64,000 nucleotides of DNA. Source: Phaeobacter sp. QD34_24. Lineage in GTDB: Bacteria; Pseudomonadota; Alphaproteobacteria; Rhodobacterales; Rhodobacteraceae. A program made the position numbers and the translations under genes. The stretch lies in the NCBI RefSeq assembly GCF_028890115.1, contig NZ_JARCJD010000004.1, forward strand, positions 164,869-228,868, given 5' to 3'. Shown here in pieces: positions 35,814-44,987 of the stretch. The notes beneath the pieces were generated by a model that was not told where the DNA came from, made no database searches, and saw only the letters and a list, made by a program, of their open reading frames with translations. Numbering within the stretch: the first letter of the stretch is position 1; each line of letters starts with the position of its first letter.

Positions 35814-37711
35814 GAAGATTTCTCCGGTTTGATCAGTGCCGAAAGCTGCTGGGTGGTGAAGGGTTTCTGCAGCACGGGTCCGCGCTGCAGGGCGGCGCGG
35901 TGCAGCCCATCGCCCGGCGGCAGCGAGGTCATCAGGATACAGGGCAGCTGTGATCCGGCCAGCCGGTCGGCAAGGTCGATGCCGGTTGCCTCGCCTTCGA
36001 GCCGGATATCGGACAGCACCAGCGCGATGTCGGGAATATCTGCCGTCAGGGCCGAGGCCTCGTCCACGCTGGTCGCCTCGATCACCGAATAGCCAAGGTC
36101 GATCAGCATGTCGCGGAAGGTGGCGCGCAGGCTTTCGCTGTCCTCCACCAGAAGCGCGATCCCGCCCGAGGCATCGGGTGCCAGCCGATAGGGCAGGCGC
36201 AGGGTGACGCTGGCGCCCGAAACCGTATTGCCGATGCGCATGTCGCCGCCGGTGGATTTCGCCATGTCATAGACCGAGGGCAGACCAAGGCCCGAGCCTT
36301 CGCTGCCCTTGGTGGTGAAAAACGGGTTCAGCGCCTGTTTCAGCGCCTCCGGGGAAAAGCCGGGGCCGGTGTCGGTCACCGTGATTTCAAGCCAGGTCTG
36401 CCCGACCGCATGGGCGCTGACGGTGATCTGCCCGGTGGTGCCGCAGGCGTCGCGCGCATTGAAGATGAGATTGAGCAGGGCATCCTGCAGCTTGCCGGCA
36501 TCGAGCAGCAGCAGGACATCCGGCATGTTGTCGAGAATACTGAGGCCGATGCCTTGTGGCAGCGAGGGCGAGGCGAGGATCTGCAATTCGGTCAGCAGCA
36601 CATGCATGTCGGTGGCCTGCGGGCGCAGGCTGCGCTGGCCGGTCATCTCTCCGATCCGGTTCAGGAGCCGCCCGCCGCGCCGGGCCGCCGACAGGGTACC
36701 TTGGATCAGCTCTTCTGCCTCGGGCGGAAGGTCCATCTTGGAAAGCTTTCCCTGCATGCCAAGGATGATGGTCAGGAGGTTGGAAAAGTCATGCGCCAGC
36801 CCCGAGGTCATCTGCGCGGCCATCTCGCGGCGGCGGGCCTGTTGCAGCGCGACGCGGGCCTGGGTTTCCTCGGTCACATCCATCGACAGGATGAAGACGC
36901 CGCCGCTGTTGTCGGGGGTGAAGGCCACGCGGATGCGGCGGCTGCCGTGCTCTTCGGTGAACTCAAAGACCGGGCTGCTGCCCTTGTAGGCGGCCATCAG
37001 GTGCGGCTCGATCCGGGCAAAGGCCCCGGGTCCGAGTGCGGCGGAGATATGCATGCCCAGGATGTCGGAAGGGCGGCTTGGGAAGACCGAGCTCAGACGC
37101 CGGTTGGTGTAGGTATAAAAGCCGTCGGCATCCACATGGGCGATATGGGCCGGCATCATCTCGGTGGTCAGGCGCGTGCGGGCCTCGATGTCGGTGAGCT
37201 GGCGCTTGGCCTCTTCCAGGGCGCTGTTGGTGGCGGCCAGCTTGCGGTTGGCGGCGGAAAGCTCTTCGGTGTGGGCAATCAGGCGATCCGACATTTCCTC
37301 GGAGCGGGCGCGCAGCAGAAGCTCGACCCGCTTGGTGCGGGTGATGTCGGTATAGACCGAGACCCAGCCACCCTGCGGCAGGGGCGCGCCTTCGATCGAG
37401 ATGACCTGCCCATTGGCGCGGGTGCGTTCCAGGTAATGCGGTACAAAGGCCAGCGCCTGTTCGACGCGGGCCTGTACGAAGTCGTCGATATCCTCGATCG
37501 GCCCGTATTCGCCGCTTTCGGCGATATGGCGGATGGTTTCATCGAACCGGGCGCCGGGGGTGACCAACCGGTCGGGAAGCGCGAACATTTCCTTGAAGCG
37601 CCGGTTGCAGACGGCGAGGCGTAGATCGTTGTCATAGATCGACAGCGCCTGGGCGATCAGGTTCAGCCCGGCGGTGGTCATGGCGGCGCGTTGTTTGTCT
37701 GACTGGTGCAT
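35810..37711 (-). CDS. Hybrid PAS sensor histidine kinase with C-terminal receiver
   Basis: 633 residues, apparently soluble. Two PAS domains (about 15-130 and 175-285) are separated by a coiled coil. The phosphoacceptor is His307 in SGLAHDFSNLL. The ATPase domain has NLIFNARDA, DTGPGFSPEAL and GSGLGLPSVYDMA. The C-terminal receiver has its acceptor at Asp568 (VLSDIRLEG). The ATG at 37711 is chosen because GGGAG precedes it; the frame extends 30 codons further without support. It is coupled to the response regulator and divergent from the acyl-CoA synthetase/ABC operon. Confidence 0.92.
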   Translation of the reverse strand: MHQSDKQRAAMTTAGLNLIAQALSIYDNDLRLAVCNRRFKEMFALPDRLVTPGARFDETIRHIAESGEYGPIEDIDDFVQARVEQALAFVPHYLERTRANGQVISIEGAPLPQGGWVSVYTDITRTKRVELLLRARSEEMSDRLIAHTEELSAANRKLAATNSALEEAKRQLTDIEARTRLTTEMMPAHIAHVDADGFYTYTNRRLSSVFPSRPSDILGMHISAALGPGAFARIEPHLMAAYKGSSPVFEFTEEHGSRRIRVAFTPDNSGGVFILSMDVTEETQARVALQQARRREMAAQMTSGLAHDFSNLLTIILGMQGKLSKMDLPPEAEELIQGTLSAARRGGRLLNRIGEMTGQRSLRPQATDMHVLLTELQILASPSLPQGIGLSILDNMPDVLLLLDAGKLQDALLNLIFNARDACGTTGQITVSAHAVGQTWLEITVTDTGPGFSPEALKQALNPFFTTKGSEGSGLGLPSVYDMAKSTGGDMRIGNTVSGASVTLRLPYRLAPDASGGIALLVEDSESLRATFRDMLIDLGYSVIEATSVDEASALTADIPDIALVLSDIRLEGEATGIDLADRLAGSQLPCILMTSLPPGDGLHRAALQRGPVLQKPFTTQQLSALIKPEKSS

Positions 37712-38147
37712 GCGTTCTCCCGCGCCATGGCTATCACTGTGACGCTGCGGGGCAAAGGGCAGGGCCGGTTGCTTTGAAGGCATCCTGGCGGGTCTTGTCA
37801 ATCTCGGGGCGGGGGTGGCTCCCGCCCATTCGGCATTTTCTGCGAAAACGCCTCATCGGTTGGGCCCGGCGCCGCGCCTTGCGCGGCGCCGGGCCCAAGG
37901 TCGCCAAGGGGTCGCAAGACACCTGCGGGCGCGGGAGAGCCATGCTGTTTCTTGCAACCGAACGGCAAGCGATGAGGCCATGTGCAACGCCACAACAGGA
38001 AATTGGTCGATCTTGTTACAATTCGTAAGATTTGGGAAAACATCAGGAAAAAGTTGACGCGCTACCCTTTGGCAGGTCCTAATCGGGATCAGAATCGCGA
38101 TACAGCGATCATCCGGCCGGGGGAGGTCGGAAAGGGAGGATATAGAA
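37712..38147. other. Divergent intergenic region between kinase and acyl-CoA synthetase operon
   Basis: No gene is seen in these 436 bases. It holds a large GC-rich hairpin (37860-37898), an AT-richer stretch near 38000-38060 that probably carries the promoter of the plus-strand operon, and a strong AAGGGAGGA ribosome-binding site just before the TTG start at 38148. Confidence 0.6.
37860..37898. repeat. Perfect 18-bp inverted repeat (REP-like hairpin)
   Basis: TTGGGCCCGGCGCCGCGC, loop CTT, then its exact complement. It shares a 16-base core (TTGGGCCCGGCGCCGC) with one arm of the repeat at 35007-35037, so both belong to one repeat family. No T-run follows, so it is not a classic terminator. 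Confidence 0.9.
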
Positions 38148-40121
38148 TTGGCTCAGACGCAGTCGGGCGCCGCAGGACTTCAGTCCCTGTCGGCGCTGCT
38201 TGAACGTAACGCCACCGAGTTTGCCGACCAGCCCGCCTATCGGGAGAAGGAATTCGGCATCTGGCAGTGCTGGACCTGGGCGGAAACCGCCAAGGAGATC
38301 GAGGCACTGGCTCTTGGCCTGATCAACCTTGGGGTTCAGGAAGGCGATTTCATCGCAATCATCGGACGCAACCGTCCATATCTCTATTGGTCGATGGTGG
38401 CCGCCCAGTCCGTGGGCGCGATCCCGGTGCCGGTCTACAATGACTCGGCTGCTGAAGAACTGGCCTATGTGCTGGATCACTGCGGCGCGCGCTATGTGAT
38501 CGCGGAAGATCAGGAGCAGGTCGACAAGGTGCTGGAGATCCAGGACCAGTTGCACGATCTGAAACACATGATCTACCTGGATCCGCGCGGCATGCGCAAA
38601 TACGACCATCACACCCTGCACCAGTACAGCCATGTGCAGGAACAGGGTCGTGCGGCCTATGATGAGTGGATCACCGATCTGAAAGAACGCCGCGGCAAGC
38701 TGACCTACGACAGCACCTGCGTGATGCTTTACACCTCGGGCACCACCGGCAAGCCCAAGGGCGTGGTCCTGTCGAACCGCAATGTGGTCGAAAGCGCCAA
38801 GAACTCGGCCGATTTCGATGGTCTGACCCGCAGCGAAGACATCCTGTCCTACCTGCCGATGGCCTGGGTTGGGGATTTCATCTTCTCGATCGGCCAGGCC
38901 TACTGGTGCGGCTTCTGCGTGAACTGCCCGGAAAGCCAGGACACCATGATGACCGACCTACGCGAGATCGGTCCGACCTATTTCTTCGCCCCGCCGCGCG
39001 TCTTCGAAGGCCAGCTGACCAGCGTGATGATCCGCATGGAAGATGCAGGCGCGATGAAGCGCAAGATGTTCCACCACTTCCTGGCCCACGCCAAGAAGGT
39101 TGGCGGCGACATCCTCGATGGCAAGCCAGTCGGCCTGATGGACCGGCTGAAGTACAAGCTGGGCGACATCCTGGTCTACGGCCCGCTGAAGGATACCCTG
39201 GGCTATGGCCGTATCCGTGTGGGCTATACCGCCGGTGAGGCGATCGGCCCCGAGATCTTTGATTTCTACCGTTCGCTGGGGATCAACCTGAAACAGCTTT
39301 ACGGTCAGACCGAGGCGACGGTGTTCATCACCGTGCAGCCCGATGGCGAAGTGCGCGCTGATACTGTAGGTGTCCCCGCGCCCGACGTTGAGATCCGCAT
39401 CGATGACAACGGCGAGATCCACTACCGCTCGCCCGGTGTCTTTGTGGAATACTACAAGAACGCCGAATCCACCGCCTCGACCAAGGACGCGGAAGGCTGG
39501 GTTGCCACGGGCGATGCGGGCTTCATCGAAAGCGACAGCGGCCATCTGCGTATCATCGACCGTGCCAAGGACGTTGGCAAAATGGCCAGCGGCGCCATGT
39601 TCGCCCCCAAATATGTCGAGAACAAGCTGAAGTTCTATCCCGACATCCTTGAGGCGGTGCTGTTCGGCAATGGCAAGGATCGCTGCGTCGCCTTCATCAA
39701 CATCGACCTCACGGCGGTGGGCAACTGGGCCGAGCGCAACAACATCGCCTATGCGTCCTATCAGGAACTGGCAGGCCATCCCCGGGTTCTGGAAAGCATC
39801 CGCCAGCATGTGGAAGAGGTGAACAAATCCGTCGCCGCCGACGAGATGCTGTCGGGCTGCCAGGTGCACCGCTTCGTGGTACTGCACAAGGAACTGGACG
39901 CGGATGACGGCGAGATGACCCGTACCCGCAAGGTGCGCCGCCGCATCGTCGAGGAGAAGTTCAACGACATCATCACCGCGTTGTACGACGGCTCCGAGAA
40001 GATCTCGACCACGACCGAGGTGACTTATGAGGACGGTCGCAAGGGTGCCATCAGCGCCACGTTGACCATCGTCGATGCGAAGGTCGTTCCTGTGACCACA
40101 CAGCAGGTGGCAGCCGAATGA
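38148..40121 (+). CDS. AMP-binding long-chain acyl-CoA synthetase-like protein
   Basis: 657 residues. The adenylate-forming motifs are YTSGTTGKPKGVV (P-loop, about 200), LYGQTEATVF (about 385) and WVATGDAGF (about 450). The C-terminal catalytic lysine region is MTRTRKVRRR near residue 595. Members make acyl-CoA from a carboxylic acid, ATP and CoA. The start is a TTG at 38148 with an excellent AGGGAGGA site seven bases upstream. It is the first gene of an operon with an ABC importer, and acyl-CoA synthetases of this subfamily recur beside such importers. Substrate unknown. Confidence 0.9.
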   Translation: MAQTQSGAAGLQSLSALLERNATEFADQPAYREKEFGIWQCWTWAETAKEIEALALGLINLGVQEGDFIAIIGRNRPYLYWSMVAAQSVGAIPVPVYNDSAAEELAYVLDHCGARYVIAEDQEQVDKVLEIQDQLHDLKHMIYLDPRGMRKYDHHTLHQYSHVQEQGRAAYDEWITDLKERRGKLTYDSTCVMLYTSGTTGKPKGVVLSNRNVVESAKNSADFDGLTRSEDILSYLPMAWVGDFIFSIGQAYWCGFCVNCPESQDTMMTDLREIGPTYFFAPPRVFEGQLTSVMIRMEDAGAMKRKMFHHFLAHAKKVGGDILDGKPVGLMDRLKYKLGDILVYGPLKDTLGYGRIRVGYTAGEAIGPEIFDFYRSLGINLKQLYGQTEATVFITVQPDGEVRADTVGVPAPDVEIRIDDNGEIHYRSPGVFVEYYKNAESTASTKDAEGWVATGDAGFIESDSGHLRIIDRAKDVGKMASGAMFAPKYVENKLKFYPDILEAVLFGNGKDRCVAFINIDLTAVGNWAERNNIAYASYQELAGHPRVLESIRQHVEEVNKSVAADEMLSGCQVHRFVVLHKELDADDGEMTRTRKVRRRIVEEKFNDIITALYDGSEKISTTTEVTYEDGRKGAISATLTIVDAKVVPVTTQQVAAE

Positions 40122-40167
40122 TGATCCGCGCGACAAAGACAGGCAGCCAGAAAAAGGGGCTGGGCAC

Positions 40168-40986
40168 GTGAAAGATATGGAAGAAGGATACGTCACCGAG
40201 GATGGCCGCAAGATTGGCGGCGTGGTGATGGAAATGAAGAACATCACCCTGCGGTTCGGCGGTGTGGTGGCGATCAAGGACATCTCGTTCGACATCCGCC
40301 AGGGCGAGATCCGCGCGATCATCGGTCCGAACGGCGCGGGCAAGTCCTCGATGCTGAACGTGATCTCGGGTTTTTACGTCCCGCAGGAAGGTCAGGTCCT
40401 CTATCAGGGCAAGCCGCGCCCGCAGATGCGCCCCTATGAGGTCGCGCGTCAGGGTATCGCGCGGACCTTCCAGAACATCGCCCTGTTCGAAGGCATGAGC
40501 GTTCTGGACAACGTGATGACCGGTCGGCTCAACTACATGAAGACCGGTCTGTTCAGCCAGGCCCTGTGGAAGGGCAAGGCCGAAAAGGAAGAGACCGAGA
40601 ACCGCGAAGTGGTCGAGAAGGTCATCGACTTCCTGGAGATCCAGCACATCCGCAAGACCCCGGTGGCACGTCTGCCCTACGGTCTGAAGAAACGGGTGGA
40701 ACTGGCGCGCGCCCTTGCGGCCGAGCCGAGCCTGCTTTTGCTGGACGAACCCATGGCCGGCATGAACGTCGAGGAAAAAGAGGACATGTCCCGCTTCATC
40801 CTTGATGTGAACGATGAATTCGGCACCACCATCGCCTTGATCGAACACGACATGGGCGTGGTGATGGATCTGTCCGACCGGGTGGTCGTGATGGATTACG
40901 GCAAGAAGATCGGCGATGGCACGCCGGACGAGGTCCGCAACAACCAGGATGTGATCGACGCCTACCTTGGCGTTGCGCATGACTGA
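40168..40986 (+). CDS. Branched-chain-amino-acid-type ABC importer ATPase (LivG-like)
   Basis: 272 residues. Walker A GPNGAGKSS, a LivG-type Q-loop region (ARTFQNIALFEGM), the signature LPYGLKKRVELARAL (where LSGGQ is replaced by LPYGLKK), Walker B LLLLDEPMAG and switch IEHDMGVV. The LPYG variant of the signature is typical of LivG-family ATPases. The start is a GTG at 40168; an in-frame ATG at 40177 is the alternative. It follows the acyl-CoA synthetase by 46 bases. Confidence 0.9.
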   Translation: MKDMEEGYVTEDGRKIGGVVMEMKNITLRFGGVVAIKDISFDIRQGEIRAIIGPNGAGKSSMLNVISGFYVPQEGQVLYQGKPRPQMRPYEVARQGIARTFQNIALFEGMSVLDNVMTGRLNYMKTGLFSQALWKGKAEKEETENREVVEKVIDFLEIQHIRKTPVARLPYGLKKRVELARALAAEPSLLLLDEPMAGMNVEEKEDMSRFILDVNDEFGTTIALIEHDMGVVMDLSDRVVVMDYGKKIGDGTPDEVRNNQDVIDAYLGVAHD

Positions 40987-41013
40987 CCATCACCGGCTTG
41001 AGGGAGGCGAAAC

Positions 41014-42000
41014 ATGCCTGAACAACTGATTTTTGCGATGGAAGTCACGCTCAACGGTCTGATGGCCGGCGTGCTCTATGCGCTTGTCGCGCTCGGATTT
41101 GTCCTGATTTACAAGGCATCCGGCATCTTCAACTACGCCCAGGGCGTCATGGCGCTGTTCGCGGCGATGACCCTGGTGGGGATCATGAACGGACAGGTGC
41201 CCTTTGCGCATCTGATCAACGCGATCTTCGGCGGCCATATCACCCATTTCGGATGGACGATCCCGTCCTTCCTGGCCATCGTCCTGACCGTGGCGGTCAT
41301 GGTGCTCTTGGCCTGGCTGGTGCAGGTTCTGGTGATGAAGCACCTGGTCGGCCAGGAGCCGATCATCCTGTTCATGGCCACCATCGGTCTGGCCTACTTC
41401 CTGGAAGGCGTCGCCGACCTGATGTGGGGCTCCGAGATCAAGACGCTGGATGTGGGCATCCCGCAGGGCATCAACCTGTGGATCGACGAGAAGACCTACA
41501 ACATCTTCGGTTACGGCTTCTTCATCGACAACCTCGACATCGTGGCCACCGTCGTTGCGGCGCTTCTGGTGACGGGTCTGGTGATCTTTGCCCAATACAC
41601 CAAGCAGGGCCGCGCCATGCGCGCCGTGGCGGACGATCACCAGGCGGCCCTGTCCGTCGGTATCTCGCTGAACTTCATCTGGGTTCTGGTCTGGTCGGTT
41701 GCCGGTTTCGTGGCTCTGGTCGCGGGTATCATGTGGGGCACCAAGTCCGGCGTGCAGTTCTCGCTGTCGCTGATCGCCCTGAAGGCTCTGCCTGTTCTGA
41801 TGCTCGGGGGCTTTACCTCGATCCCCGGCGCCATCGTCGGCGGGTTGATCATCGGTGTGGGCGAGAAGCTGTTTGAATTCGCCATCGGCCCGATGGTCGG
41901 CGGCGCCACCGAGAACTGGTTTGCCTATGTTCTGGCGCTGCTGTTCCTGGTGTTCCGCCCGCAAGGCCTGTTCGGCGAGAAGATCATCGAAAGGGTCTGA
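41014..42000 (+). CDS. Branched-chain-amino-acid-type ABC importer permease (LivH-like)
   Basis: 328 residues, about eight membrane helices. It starts EQLIFAMEVTLNGLMAGVLYALVALGFVLIYKASGIFNYAQG, the standard LivH opening; the cytoplasmic EAA-like loop GRAMRAVADDHQAALSVGI is present. Compared with short LivH proteins it has an insertion around residues 70-95 and 145-175, as in the urea/aromatic-type subfamily. It starts 27 bases after the ATPase gene. Confidence 0.93.
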   Translation: MPEQLIFAMEVTLNGLMAGVLYALVALGFVLIYKASGIFNYAQGVMALFAAMTLVGIMNGQVPFAHLINAIFGGHITHFGWTIPSFLAIVLTVAVMVLLAWLVQVLVMKHLVGQEPIILFMATIGLAYFLEGVADLMWGSEIKTLDVGIPQGINLWIDEKTYNIFGYGFFIDNLDIVATVVAALLVTGLVIFAQYTKQGRAMRAVADDHQAALSVGISLNFIWVLVWSVAGFVALVAGIMWGTKSGVQFSLSLIALKALPVLMLGGFTSIPGAIVGGLIIGVGEKLFEFAIGPMVGGATENWFAYVLALLFLVFRPQGLFGEKIIERV

Positions 42001-42093
42001 CGCAGACCCATCATATCAAGGGCGGTTCCGTTCGGGGAGGGATGGGGCCGCACCGCAGGAGACTGAACGCAAACCAAGAAGGGAGGAAGACGC

Positions 42094-42351
42094 ATGAGAA
42101 AGCTCGTTGCCATCGTCAATGTGATCGCCTGGTCAGGGTTTTGGGCCTTTGGCTACCTGGCGCTTGCCTCCGGAGACTTTACCGACACGCAGGTCGTGAT
42201 CTCCGCCCTTCTGGCCGCTGCAGGTCTTTTCACAGGGATCCTCGCCTATCTGCGACTGGCCCGCATGGCCGAGGCCAGCGGATACGCGAAGAAGACAAAT
42301 CAACTGGACGCAGCGGCCCGCAACCGCGCGCAGGAAAAAGGGAGCATCTGA
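42094..42351 (+). CDS. Small two-helix membrane protein of the ABC operon
   Basis: 85 residues. Two membrane helices (about 4-27 and 35-54) are followed by a positively charged cytoplasmic tail (RMAEASGYAKKTNQ and onward). AAGGGAGGAAGA precedes the ATG. It sits exactly between the two permease genes and ends three bases before livM. It has no similarity I recognise. It may be an accessory subunit of the importer; the evidence is position only. Confidence 0.75.
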   Translation: MRKLVAIVNVIAWSGFWAFGYLALASGDFTDTQVVISALLAAAGLFTGILAYLRLARMAEASGYAKKTNQLDAAARNRAQEKGSI

Positions 42352-42354
42352 AGC

Positions 42355-43431
42355 ATGTTCTACCGTGAAGCCGGAGACTTTAAGGTCTCTTACCAGGACG
42401 ACAGCCAGACGTTTCCGATCAAGTTCGATCGCTATCGTTACTATGCAGTGCTGGCCTTTGCCTTTCTGGTCATCCCCTTTGTCATCAACGACTACTGGGC
42501 GAATGCGATCCTGCTGCCGTTCCTGATCTACTCGATCGCCGCCATCGGGCTGAACATCCTGGTCGGCTACTGTGGCCAGGTGAGCCTTGGCACCGGCGGC
42601 TTCATGGCGGTGGGTGCCTATGCGGTCTACAAGCTGATGACGGCCTTCCCCGAAGTGAGCATGTTCATCCATGTTCTGCTGGCGGGCGGGATCACCGCGC
42701 TGGTCTGTGTGGCCTTCGGCCTGCCGTCCCTGCGGATCAAGGGCTTCTACCTCGCGGTGGCAACCCTGGCGGCGCAGTTCTTCCTGGTCTGGCTGTTCAA
42801 CCGCGTGCCGTGGTTCTACAACTACTCGGCCTCGGGTCAGATCAACGCGCCCGAGCGTGATGTATTCGGCATCGTGATCACCGGCCCCAACGCGGCGTCC
42901 TGGGCGACCTATTTCTTCTGCCTGATCTTCCTGGCCTTCTGCGCCATCGTGGCCCGCAACCTGACGCGCGGCACCACCGGCCGGACCTGGATGGCGATCC
43001 GCGACATGGACATCGCCGCCGAGATCATCGGGGTGAACCCGCTGAAGGCGAAACTCACCGCCTTTGCCGTCTCCGGTTTCTTCATCGGCATCTCGGGCGC
43101 TCTGTTCTTCGCCGTCTACCTGGGCGCCGTCGAAGTGGGCGAGGCCTTCGGCATCAACAAATCGTTCCTGGTGCTGTTCATGGTGATCATCGGCGGTCTG
43201 GGCTCGATCTTCGGCTCCTTTGCCGGTGCCGCCTTCCTGGTGCTGCTGCCGGTGGTTCTGAAGGTGATCGGCGTGGACCTGATGGGCTGGCCGACGGATA
43301 TCGTGGCGCATTTCCAGCTGGTGATCGTCGGTGCGCTGATCGTCTTCTTCCTGATCGTGGAGCCGCACGGGCTGGCCCAGCTGTGGCGCGTCGCCAAGGA
43401 AAAACTGAGACTCTGGCCCTTCCCGCACTGA
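42355..43431 (+). CDS. Branched-chain-amino-acid-type ABC importer permease (LivM-like)
   Basis: 358 residues, about ten membrane helices. The LivM landmarks GLNILVGYCGQVSLGTGGFMAVGAYA are split over helices two and three. The coupling loop contains GRTWMAIRDMDIAAEIIGVNP. The N-terminal ~35 residues are a polar cytoplasmic extension (YREAGDFKVSYQDDSQTFP). It lies three bases after the small membrane protein gene. Together with the LivH-like protein it forms the transmembrane pore. Confidence 0.93.
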   Translation: MFYREAGDFKVSYQDDSQTFPIKFDRYRYYAVLAFAFLVIPFVINDYWANAILLPFLIYSIAAIGLNILVGYCGQVSLGTGGFMAVGAYAVYKLMTAFPEVSMFIHVLLAGGITALVCVAFGLPSLRIKGFYLAVATLAAQFFLVWLFNRVPWFYNYSASGQINAPERDVFGIVITGPNAASWATYFFCLIFLAFCAIVARNLTRGTTGRTWMAIRDMDIAAEIIGVNPLKAKLTAFAVSGFFIGISGALFFAVYLGAVEVGEAFGINKSFLVLFMVIIGGLGSIFGSFAGAAFLVLLPVVLKVIGVDLMGWPTDIVAHFQLVIVGALIVFFLIVEPHGLAQLWRVAKEKLRLWPFPH

Positions 43432-43531
43432 CGCGGGAACGGCAGATCGTCGCGGGGGCAAGAAGAAGGGTCAACCTACGCACCCCGCACATTGAAACTA
43501 TCGGATAAGACCAATGGGAGGAATGAACCCG

Positions 43532-44815
43532 ATGAAACTGAAATTGACTACTCTGGCGCTGGGTGCGCTGATGGCCGCTGGCCCCGCCATGGCGGACCTG
43601 GTGTTCCCGTCGCTCAGCTACCGCACCGGCCCCTATGCGGCAGGCGGCATCCCCTTCGCGGATGGCTATGCCGACTACCTGACCCTGGTGAACGAACGCG
43701 ATGGCGGCATCGGCGGTGTCAAGACGCGGCTGGTCGAGTGTGAAACCGGCTACAACACCGAAAAAGGTGTGGAATGCTACGAATCCACCAAGGGTGAAGG
43801 CGCGCTGGTCTATCAACCGCTGTCCACCGGTATCACCTATCAGCTGATCCCAAAAACCGCAGCTGACGGCATCCCGCTTCACACCATGGGCTATGGCCGG
43901 ACCTCGGCAGCCAACGGCAATGTGTTCGGCAACGTCTTCAACTACCCGGCAAACTACTGGGATGGCGCCTCGGGCATCATCACCTACCTGCTGGACAGCA
44001 ACGGCGGTGACATCAAGGGCAAGAAGATCGCCCTTCTGTTCCACAACTCCGCTTACGGCAAAGAGCCGATCCGCACCCTGGAAGAGCTGTCCAAGAAGCA
44101 CGGTTTCGAGCTGTCGACCCTGCCCGTTGACCACCCCGGTCAGGAGCAGAAGTCCCAGTGGCTGCAGATCCGCCGCGACCGTCCCGACTATGTCGTGATG
44201 TGGGGCTGGGGCGTGATGAACCAGGTTGCCATCCAGGAAGCCGCAAACGTCCGCTTCCCGATGGAAAACTTCATCGGCGTCTGGTGGTCCGGTGCCGAGC
44301 ATGATGTTCTGTCCGCCGGTGCAAAGGCTGACGGCTACAAGGCCGTGACCTTCCACAACGTTGGCCGTGACTTCCCGGTCTTCGACGACATGCAGAAATA
44401 TGTCGTGGACAAGGGCCTGGCCGCAGGTGCAGGCGATCAGATCGGTAACGTTCTTTACAACCGTGGCATGTACGCGGCGATGCTGGCTGTCGAGGCCGCC
44501 AAGACCGCCCAGGAAATCCACGGCGTGAAGGACATCACCCCGCAGATGATGCGCGACGGTATGGAAGCGCTGGAAATGCCCGAAGCCCGCATGTCGGCGC
44601 TTGGCATGCCCTACTTCGGCCCCTCCTTCAACGTCTCCTGTGAAAACCACGGTGGCCCCGGCCTGGTCGGCATTACCCAGTGGAATGCAGAGACCAAGAC
44701 CTGGAGCCTGATCTCGGACTTCCAGAAGACCGACACCGCTGTGATCCAGCCGCTGATCGAAGCCGACTCGGCCTCCTACGCCTCGGAAAACAACATCGAA
44801 CCGCGTTGTAAGTAA
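43532..44815 (+). CDS. Periplasmic substrate-binding protein of the LivK/aromatic type
   Basis: 427 residues. The signal peptide is about residues 1-20 (cleavage at AMA-DLV). The peripla_BP_6 fold is seen in GIPFADGYADYLTLVNERDGG, a disulfide-capable pair in VECETGYNTEKGVECYE, KGKKIALLFHNSAYGKEP and the C-terminal FGPSFNVSCENHGGPG. At this size it belongs to the longer subfamily linked to aromatic or organic-acid uptake rather than classical leucine binding. The ATG at 43532 has GGAGG ten bases ahead; ATGs at 43514 and 43523 are too near or before it. Confidence 0.88.
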   Translation: MKLKLTTLALGALMAAGPAMADLVFPSLSYRTGPYAAGGIPFADGYADYLTLVNERDGGIGGVKTRLVECETGYNTEKGVECYESTKGEGALVYQPLSTGITYQLIPKTAADGIPLHTMGYGRTSAANGNVFGNVFNYPANYWDGASGIITYLLDSNGGDIKGKKIALLFHNSAYGKEPIRTLEELSKKHGFELSTLPVDHPGQEQKSQWLQIRRDRPDYVVMWGWGVMNQVAIQEAANVRFPMENFIGVWWSGAEHDVLSAGAKADGYKAVTFHNVGRDFPVFDDMQKYVVDKGLAAGAGDQIGNVLYNRGMYAAMLAVEAAKTAQEIHGVKDITPQMMRDGMEALEMPEARMSALGMPYFGPSFNVSCENHGGPGLVGITQWNAETKTWSLISDFQKTDTAVIQPLIEADSASYASENNIEPRCK

Positions 44816-44823
44816 GGCCTGTT

Positions 44824-44884
44824 CCGCTCCTGCCTTCGGCGGGAGCGGGCACAAAATCCCGGTGCGGCGGCCTGCTGCCGCACC
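44824..44884 (+). other. Two intercistronic stem-loops after the binding-protein gene
   Basis: Hairpin 1: arms 44824-44834 and 44838-44848 (11 pairs, one wobble). Hairpin 2: GGTGCGGC (44861-44868) and GCCGCACC (44877-44884). Neither has a T-run. They may protect the upstream mRNA from 3' decay and lower expression of the following ATPase gene. Confidence 0.6.
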
Positions 44885-44987
44885 ACCTCCGAAGAGACAC
44901 CGATCCGGGCACTTGCGAATTCATACGCTTCGCCTCCCGCCCCGGACCAGGCCGCAACAGGCCGTGACCGCATGAGGACAAACTTTG

